A stretch of DNA of 10,120 nucleotides from Alphaproteobacteria bacterium (GTDB lineage: Bacteria; Pseudomonadota; Alphaproteobacteria; Rs-D84), in NCBI GenBank assembly GCA_017650505.1, contig JAGCET010000004.1:1-10120 (forward strand), written 5' to 3'. The first letter of the stretch is position 1, and each line of letters begins with the position of its first letter. Positions 1-3,485 of this stretch are shown one piece after another. The translations under genes were made by a program, and so were the position numbers. The notes beneath the pieces are model-generated. The model was not told where the DNA came from, ran no database searches, and worked only from the letters and a program-made list of their open reading frames with translations.

Positions 1-5
1 AAGGC

Positions 6-737
6 ATGGAAAAAACCATGAAAGAAATGACCAAAGCCGATAAAAATGTTGCCGAATATGCAAAACAAATTGACGCACTAAAAGACGTCGCAAAATATGC
101 AAAAGACCTACGCGCATACAAAAAAGCGCGCACCGGAAACATTGTACACCGCACATGGGAAGGGCTTAAAAACGCCCGTACCAGTTGGAAAGCAATGCGC
201 AGCGGCACAAAAACATTGAACAAGGCCGCACGTGTTGGACGCCACGGGATGAAGTCCGGCCGACTGCGCGATTGGTTATTCCATGCAACACGCCGCAATG
301 CCGCGCGAATTACACGCGCAACCGGGGATTTGGCCGTACTGTCTTTGGTACTTGGTTTGATTGGTGATTTCTATGATAGAACAGAGGTAGAAACCGATGA
401 ATTCACAAATGGCATAAAAATGGAGCCGCTATTATTACTGTCCGCAGATAATATCGAAGGCCAAGATAATCAGGTAAATTACGGAATGTGGCTAATGTGG
501 ACGGGTGATTCAACAAGTCCCGAAGACGATGATGCCGCGTATCTGCAAGCAATGGATTTTGCACAAAAATTTTACCAAGACCTGACCGAGGTCCAAGAAG
601 ATGAGGGAAAAGATTCGTGTCTGGTAGATATATACGTTGTACGCCCACTTATTCGCAACCCGGATACAGAATTTCAATCTTTGTATTGGTTAATAATGAA
701 TGACACGCCATGGTCAACCGCAGATTCAGGGCGATAA
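6..737 (+). CDS. Hypothetical protein, probably 5'-partial; basic N-half, acidic C-half
   Basis: I do not recognise this protein. The reading frame is still open at the left edge, and no ribosome binding site can be seen in the five bases before the first ATG. The true start may therefore lie outside the window; internal ATGs also occur at 18 and 27. As read it has 243 residues. Residues 1-105 are strongly basic and probably helical, rich in Lys and Arg. Residues 108-123 form a short hydrophobic stretch (LAVLSLVLGLIGDFY) that could be a single membrane helix or a buried helix. Residues 125-243 are acidic, with an EDDD run near 173-176 and a single Cys at 205. There is no signal peptide in the visible part. 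It ends 64 bp before the next gene, which has its own likely promoter. It is a plausible real gene because its composition matches its neighbours and the long frame lacks stops. Its function is unknown. Confidence 0.7.
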   Translation: MEKTMKEMTKADKNVAEYAKQIDALKDVAKYAKDLRAYKKARTGNIVHRTWEGLKNARTSWKAMRSGTKTLNKAARVGRHGMKSGRLRDWLFHATRRNAARITRATGDLAVLSLVLGLIGDFYDRTEVETDEFTNGIKMEPLLLLSADNIEGQDNQVNYGMWLMWTGDSTSPEDDDAAYLQAMDFAQKFYQDLTEVQEDEGKDSCLVDIYVVRPLIRNPDTEFQSLYWLIMNDTPWSTADSGR

Positions 738-745
738 AAAACCTG

Positions 746-775
746 TTGTCTTAACCATACAAATTTTGATAAAAT
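746..775 (+). promoter_or_regulatory. Predicted promoter for the small exported protein gene at 802
   Basis: A TTGTCT -35-like box (746-751) is followed after 18 bp by TAAAAT (770-775). The TG at 767-768 makes this an extended -10 (TGaTAAAAT). Transcription would start near 782, giving a leader of about 20 nt that contains the AAAAGGAG ribosome binding site at 787-794. The 15-bp stretch 761-775 is nearly identical to the -10 region of the convergent GH108-like gene. Confidence 0.5.
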
Positions 776-801
776 AACAACCAAAGAAAAGGAGTTTGAT
801 T

Positions 802-1119
802 ATGCGTAAACTATTGCTTATATTACCGGTTATTTTTGCCGCCGTATCATCCGCCCACGGGTACCAGGTTATGTCTTCACGAGAACTTGGCCAGGGTGAT
901 GCAAAGAACCAGAATGTTGTTGTAAAATGCACCACCGAAATGGGCAAACTTTCGAACCAAACATGTTCACTGCGCCGTTATATAAAATGCACGGGAACGG
1001 GCACACGCAAAAATTGTGCCGGGTGGCAGGGCTGGCGTGACCTGCGTAATCCCGAAAAACAATATTCTGATTGGAAAACCGCGGCAAATGAATGCTGTCG
1101 CACAATGGGGTTGCGATAA
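802..1119 (+). CDS. Small exported six-cysteine protein, function unknown
   Basis: The predicted product has 105 residues. Residues 1-20 (MRKLLLILPVIFAAVSSAHG) are a typical Sec signal peptide: a basic start, a hydrophobic core, and likely cleavage after SAHG or a residue or two earlier. The mature part, about 85 residues, is basic and has six cysteines at 43, 55, 63, 72, 98 and 99, the last two adjacent. An even number in such a small exported protein suggests disulfide bonding in the periplasm or outside the cell. I chose the ATG at 802 because AAGGAG ends 7 nt upstream. A TTG at 796 would extend the frame by two residues but sits right against that site. I do not recognise a family. The gene converges on the exported GH108-like hydrolase gene, with only 22 bp between the two stop codons. 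A shared role, for example as a partner or inhibitor, is possible but not shown. Confidence 0.75.
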   Translation: MRKLLLILPVIFAAVSSAHGYQVMSSRELGQGDAKNQNVVVKCTTEMGKLSNQTCSLRRYIKCTGTGTRKNCAGWQGWRDLRNPEKQYSDWKTAANECCRTMGLR

Positions 1120-1143
1120 AAAAACGCTGAATGGCATTTTTTT
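1118..1143. terminator. Possible bidirectional terminator between convergent genes
   Basis: Seven A (1118-1124) face seven T (1137-1143) across a small stem: G1126-C1135, C1127-G1134 and T1128·G1133, with loop GAAT and one C/A mismatch at the base. It lies exactly between the two convergent stop codons, so a U-run would follow the stem in both directions. The GC part of the stem is short, so the call is tentative. Confidence 0.45.
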
Positions 1144-2245
1144 ACCGATACAACGGTTCGGCCGGAATAACATGGCAACCGTTTTCACGTTTCAACTTTA
1201 TTGCATTCATCCAACCCTTTAACACAGAATTGTTATATCGACGTGCGGCAACATCAACCAAGAATTTCTGACGCACATTTAACCAATCATTATGAATATC
1301 ACCATTGTAATTTTCCACCGCCGCAACCACATCTGAATCAATTTTGCAACTTTCGCCCAATCCCAAAAACTTTCTAAACTGTTTAATTGCGGTACACGGG
1401 CCACTGGCCATAGATGCCAAAAATATATCACCCGCAATCACATCGGGCAGGGCACCAACATTATATTTCGCCCAAAATTTTTCATGATACAGGTTTTCCG
1501 CATCTGCACGCGTCATATTGCGTACATCCAATCCCGCCCCTGCACAATTTTCACCAATGCCATAGCAAGTATAACCGCACGGATCATTCTTAATCAGACC
1601 ACACTTGCCTTCTTTACGAAAGACCGTTATCATTGCCTTTTCAAACGGCGACAAACTCTTTTCATATTGCCCGGTGGTCAGCACGACATTTTTGAATACA
1701 TCACTTTTTGCCGCGGGATAGCATGAACCCCCATGCGTACGATTACTTGCAACAACCACGCCACCACCAATTGTTTGTCCCATAAAATTTTCATCCGATG
1801 GTGACTCAACCGGCGTTGATGGCGCATTACCACCGGCAATAACCCCCGGCAGAGTTTCCGAATCCACATGACAACGTTTCGAATCCAACGGGTATTTTTC
1901 GCAATATTCCGCATCAGACATATTTTCCGAATCCGATTCGCGTTCGATTTCCATCATCGCCATTTGCCGTTCGATAAAATGTTCTTCGCCTTCGACAACC
2001 AAACCACGATAGGCCGCCATATCTTCAAACGGCCGATAACCCGCGGATTTCAATCGCATTTTATCGGTGAAACTTAAAACATCGGCACCACGTGGGAACT
2101 TTGCGGCACTAAGCCACCCACCATTGGAATTTGAAATCGGCACGGGCGCATCCGGAAACGGCACCACCGCACCCGACAAGAAATCCGCCACCGCAACGGT
2201 TGGCATAAAAAGCACCAGTAATAAAAATCTGTGTAAAAATCTCAT
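1142..2245 (-). CDS. Exported GH108-like peptidoglycan hydrolase (lysozyme family) with extra cysteines
   Basis: The product has 367 residues. Residues 1-20 (MRFLHRFLLLVLFMPTVAVA) are a Sec signal peptide with an AVA cleavage site. Residues 21-195 match no family I know; residues 84-113 are charged and acidic. Residues 200-345 resemble the GH108 (DUF847) lysozyme fold followed by its predicted peptidoglycan-binding segment. They show the family-style E-G at 212-213 (likely catalytic Glu212), NDP at 220-222, YGI at 228-230, LYHEKFW at 252-258, and an LPD..AGD..LA...GP segment at 267-283. The expected product acts on cell-wall glycan in the periplasm or after secretion. The core is unusual: the common EGG is EGK, and six cysteines (215, 223, 227, 234, 284, 300) decorate it, out of ten in the mature protein. 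The ATG at 2245 was preferred over an in-frame GTG at 2251, because the latter lies inside the AGGTGG ribosome binding site. Other lysozyme-like folds remain possible. Confidence 0.68.
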   Translation of the reverse strand: MRFLHRFLLLVLFMPTVAVADFLSGAVVPFPDAPVPISNSNGGWLSAAKFPRGADVLSFTDKMRLKSAGYRPFEDMAAYRGLVVEGEEHFIERQMAMMEIERESDSENMSDAEYCEKYPLDSKRCHVDSETLPGVIAGGNAPSTPVESPSDENFMGQTIGGGVVVASNRTHGGSCYPAAKSDVFKNVVLTTGQYEKSLSPFEKAMITVFRKEGKCGLIKNDPCGYTCYGIGENCAGAGLDVRNMTRADAENLYHEKFWAKYNVGALPDVIAGDIFLASMASGPCTAIKQFRKFLGLGESCKIDSDVVAAVENYNGDIHNDWLNVRQKFLVDVAARRYNNSVLKGWMNAIKLKRENGCHVIPAEPLYR

Positions 2246-2257
2246 ACCCACCTGATA

Positions 2258-2286
2258 ATTATATCAAAATTTCAAACACAAACCAA
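2258..2286 (-). promoter_or_regulatory. Extended -10 promoter for the GH108-like gene
   Basis: On the minus strand a perfect TATAAT (2263-2258) is preceded by TG one base upstream, giving an extended -10 (TGaTATAAT). A weak -35 (TTGGTT, 2286-2281) lies 17 bp upstream. The -10 ends only 12 nt before the ATG, so the leader would be about 6 nt and would barely hold the AGGTGG site. Confidence 0.5.
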
Positions 2287-2330
2287 CAAAGTTATTAAGC
2301 TAGTATGCGGATTATTATAATAATTCAGTA

Positions 2331-2720
2331 TTGCAAGAAAAATGGACAAAAGAATCTGCAATTAAATTGTTCTTATATTTTTATAATCAAAATAAAGATT
2401 TGTTTTTTATTGCATATGATGAAGACAAACCTGTTGGAATTATTACATCTGTTTTAAAACCTTGGTGGGATGGGTATCATTTAGAAGATGGAGAACTATT
2501 CGTAATACCAGAATATCGACATCAAGGTATTGCAAAATTATTATTCAAAGCATTATTTAAATGCGCTGTTGATAAATATAATGTAACTGTATTAGAAGCA
2601 CATACATACGAAGATGAAAATGGATTTCCGTACAATTGGTATAAAAGAATAGGTTTTGAAACCGTGAATGATTTAAAGATTATTAGCGGCAATATAAAAG
2701 AAATTATGAAAAAACTATAA
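2331..2720 (+). CDS. GNAT-family N-acetyltransferase, AT-rich, probably N-terminally truncated
   Basis: The 129 residues contain the GNAT core, which transfers an acetyl group from acetyl-CoA to an amine. The strand DLFFIAYDEDKPVGIIT is followed by the strand and acetyl-CoA loop GELFVIPEYRHQGIAKLL, where R/Q-x-x-G-x-A is motif A. Near the end is the typical NWYKRIGFE. The layout resembles AAC(6')-type and other small GNATs, but the substrate cannot be told. Those relatives usually begin with about 20-25 more residues (first strand and helix), which are absent here. An in-frame TAG lies at 2301-2303, and the first usable start is a TTG at 2331 with no clear ribosome binding site. I counted 106 G/C in 390 bases (27%), far below the neighbours. 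It sits between the GH108-like gene and the 3' end of tRNA-Val. The likely reading is an acquired gene that has lost its N-terminus, possibly a pseudogene. Confidence 0.6.
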   Translation: MQEKWTKESAIKLFLYFYNQNKDLFFIAYDEDKPVGIITSVLKPWWDGYHLEDGELFVIPEYRHQGIAKLLFKALFKCAVDKYNVTVLEAHTYEDENGFPYNWYKRIGFETVNDLKIISGNIKEIMKKL

Positions 2721-2724
2721 CATT

Positions 2725-2759
2725 ATTGTCGAATTCGCAGAGTTGTGCGCATCAACAAT
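2725..2759 (-). other. Hairpin in the 3' trailer of tRNA-Val
   Basis: On the minus strand, starting four bases after the CCA end of tRNA-Val, ATTGTTGA pairs with TCGACAAT (one U·G pair). Inside it, CGCA pairs with TGCG around a six-base loop, with a small internal bulge. No U-run follows, so it may be a processing or stability hairpin rather than an intrinsic terminator. Confidence 0.35.
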
Positions 2760-2762
2760 TTT

Positions 2763-2839
2763 TGGTGGATGTGATTGGACTCGAACCAACGACCTCTTCG
2801 ATGTGAACGAAGCGCTCTAACCAACTGAGCTACACATCC
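2763..2839 (-). tRNA. tRNA-Val (anticodon CAC)
   Basis: The gene folds as a complete cloverleaf: acceptor GGATGTG/CACATCC, D stem GCTC/GAGC, anticodon arm CTTCG-TTCACAT-CGAAG giving CAC, and T arm GTTGG-TTCGAGT-CCAAT. The discriminator is A73 and the CCA is encoded. The elbow bases are normal (G19 and C56). It reads GUG only. No AT-rich promoter is visible in the GC-rich 106-bp spacer upstream, so it is probably co-transcribed with tRNA-Leu(TAA). It closely resembles the tRNA-Ala(CGC) in this cluster, suggesting that the two arose from a common ancestor. Confidence 0.95.
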
Positions 2840-2868
2840 AAAAAAACGTACGTCCGCAAAGACAAACG

Positions 2869-2894
2869 GCACGTTCCCGTGCGCATTCGCGCAC
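2869..2894. other. Two overlapping, mutually exclusive hairpins in the tRNA spacer
   Basis: GCACG-TTCC-CGTGC (2869-2882) and GTGCGC-ATTC-GCGCAC (2879-2894) are both perfect stems with four-base loops. They share bases 2879-2882, so only one can form at a time. They lie in the transcribed spacer between tRNA-Leu(TAA) and tRNA-Val. Confidence 0.45.
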
Positions 2895-2908
2895 TCCGCC
2901 GCGTCACT

Positions 2909-2944
2909 CGATTTTCAGCCCTCGCTACGCTTCGGTGAAAATCG
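2909..2944. repeat. Inverted repeat, 9-bp arms, in the tRNA spacer
   Basis: CGATTTTCA (2909-2917) and TGAAAATCG (2936-2944) are perfect inverted copies. They enclose an 18-base GC-rich loop that contains a further small self-complementary element (CG-CTA-CG). The right arm ends directly at the CCA end of tRNA-Leu(TAA), so in the transcript the hairpin immediately follows that tRNA. It resembles a REP-like palindromic element, but only one copy is visible here. Confidence 0.5.
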
Positions 2945-2945
2945 G

Positions 2946-3032
2946 TGGTGGGGATAGTGGGACTTGAACCCACACGGTCGCAATGACCAAAGGATTTTAA
3001 GTCCTCAGCGTCTACCATTCCGCCATATCCCC
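2946..3032 (-). tRNA. tRNA-Leu (anticodon TAA)
   Basis: This is a class II tRNA with acceptor GGGGATA/TATCCCC, a TGGCGGAATGGTAGACGC D arm, and anticodon arm GAGGA-CTTAAAA-TCCTT giving TAA. The long variable arm has a GGTC/GACC stem, the T arm is GTGGG-TTCAAGT-CCCAC, the discriminator is A73, and the CCA is encoded. It reads UUA (and UUG by wobble). It is the first gene of the second two-tRNA operon. Confidence 0.95.
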
Positions 3033-3050
3033 GCGTGTTGCACGCCAAGT

Positions 3051-3079
3051 ATATTATCAGCATGTTTTACCATTCGCAA
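3051..3079 (-). promoter_or_regulatory. Promoter for the tRNA-Leu(TAA)/tRNA-Val operon
   Basis: On the minus strand TTGCGA (3079-3074) is followed after 17 bp by TAATAT (3056-3051), with a TG one base before it (extended -10). The start would be near 3044, followed by a GC-rich stretch up to the tRNA. The leader contains a small hairpin, GCGTG-TTG-CACGC (3033-3045), directly before the mature 5' end. Confidence 0.55.
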
Positions 3080-3211
3080 GGAAAAAATGTTGATAAACTT
3101 TTGCGTATTTTGTCCGTCTGCGTTCTTGAGATATTGTCCGCCTCCGCCGATAAATGTGAACCCCGAATCACAAAAACAAACATTGCTACGGCGAGACACT
3201 CAAAAATTTTA

Positions 3212-3235
3212 AGCGTGCACGGCTATGTGCACGCT
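3212..3235 (-). terminator. Perfect 9-bp hairpin after tRNA-Ala, possible terminator
   Basis: On the minus strand AGCGTGCAC, a six-base loop and GTGCACGCT form a perfect 9-bp stem. It begins about ten bases after the CCA of tRNA-Ala. It is followed by T-AAAA-TTTTT, so the U-run is interrupted and termination efficiency is uncertain. Its position, before a new promoter at 3051-3079, fits an operon end. Confidence 0.5.
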
Positions 3236-3244
3236 AACAATTTT

Positions 3245-3320
3245 TGGTGGAGCTGATGGGACTCAAACCCACGACCTCTACGATGCGAACGTAGCGCTCT
3301 ATCAACTGAGCTACAACCCC
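3245..3320 (-). tRNA. tRNA-Ala (anticodon CGC) with A19-U56 elbow pair
   Basis: The acceptor GGGGTTG/CAGCTCC contains G3·U70, the hallmark identity element for alanine. The D arm is GCTC-AGTTGATA-GAGC, and the anticodon arm CTACG-TTCGCAT-CGTAG gives CGC. The T arm is GTGGG-TTTGAGT-CCCAT, the discriminator is A73, and the CCA is encoded. The D loop has A where nearly all tRNAs have G19, and the T loop has T where they have C56. The two changes compensate and would keep the elbow pair as A-U. It reads GCG only. Eleven bases separate it from tRNA-Leu(CAG) upstream, so the two are surely co-transcribed. Confidence 0.94.
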
Positions 3321-3331
3321 AAAACTCTATA

Positions 3332-3416
3332 TGGTGGGCATAAGAAGACTCGAACTTCCAAGGGTCGCCCCACTAGTACCTGAAACTAGCGCGTCTACCA
3401 ATTCCGCCATATGCCC
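3332..3416 (-). tRNA. tRNA-Leu (anticodon CAG)
   Basis: This is a class II tRNA with acceptor GGGCATA/TATGCCC, anticodon arm CTAGT-TTCAGGT-ACTAG giving CAG, and a long variable arm containing GGG/CCC pairing. The T arm is GGAAG-TTCGAGT-CTTCT, the discriminator is A73, and the CCA is encoded. It reads CUG only. It is the first gene of a two-tRNA operon with tRNA-Ala(CGC). Confidence 0.95.
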
Positions 3417-3430
3417 ATACGGCGACACGT

Positions 3431-3459
3431 ATACTAAACCAAAAATCACCGATTTGCAA
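3431..3459 (-). promoter_or_regulatory. Promoter for the tRNA-Leu(CAG)/tRNA-Ala operon
   Basis: On the minus strand TTGCAA (3459-3454) is followed after 17 bp by TAGTAT (3436-3431), placing the start near 3424, just before the tRNA. The -35 begins 26 bp beyond the stop codon of the 943-residue protein gene. Confidence 0.5.
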
Positions 3460-3485
3460 GCGGAAAATAACGGCACATCCAATTT

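Noticed and set aside
2830..3063. A 77-codon minus-strand frame through the tRNA spacer
   Set aside because: It reads straight through tRNA-Leu(TAA). The familiar-looking GYGGMVDAEDLKS stretch is the typical false peptide made by translating a tRNA-Leu gene.
3005..3199. A 64-codon minus-strand frame ahead of tRNA-Leu(TAA)
   Set aside because: It overlaps the tRNA gene and its promoter, has no ribosome binding site, and shows no recognisable protein pattern; the tRNA and promoter explain the bases.
2746..3250. Direct repeat AACAATTTTTGGTGGA at both tRNA-Val and tRNA-Ala, considered as phage attachment sites
   Set aside because: Both copies are the 3' end plus trailer of intact tRNA genes, the interval holds only tRNAs, and no integrase is present.
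2763..3416. Evenly spaced similar segments, considered as a CRISPR array
   Set aside because: The repeated segments are tRNA genes with full cloverleaf folds, with unequal spacing and no short identical repeats.
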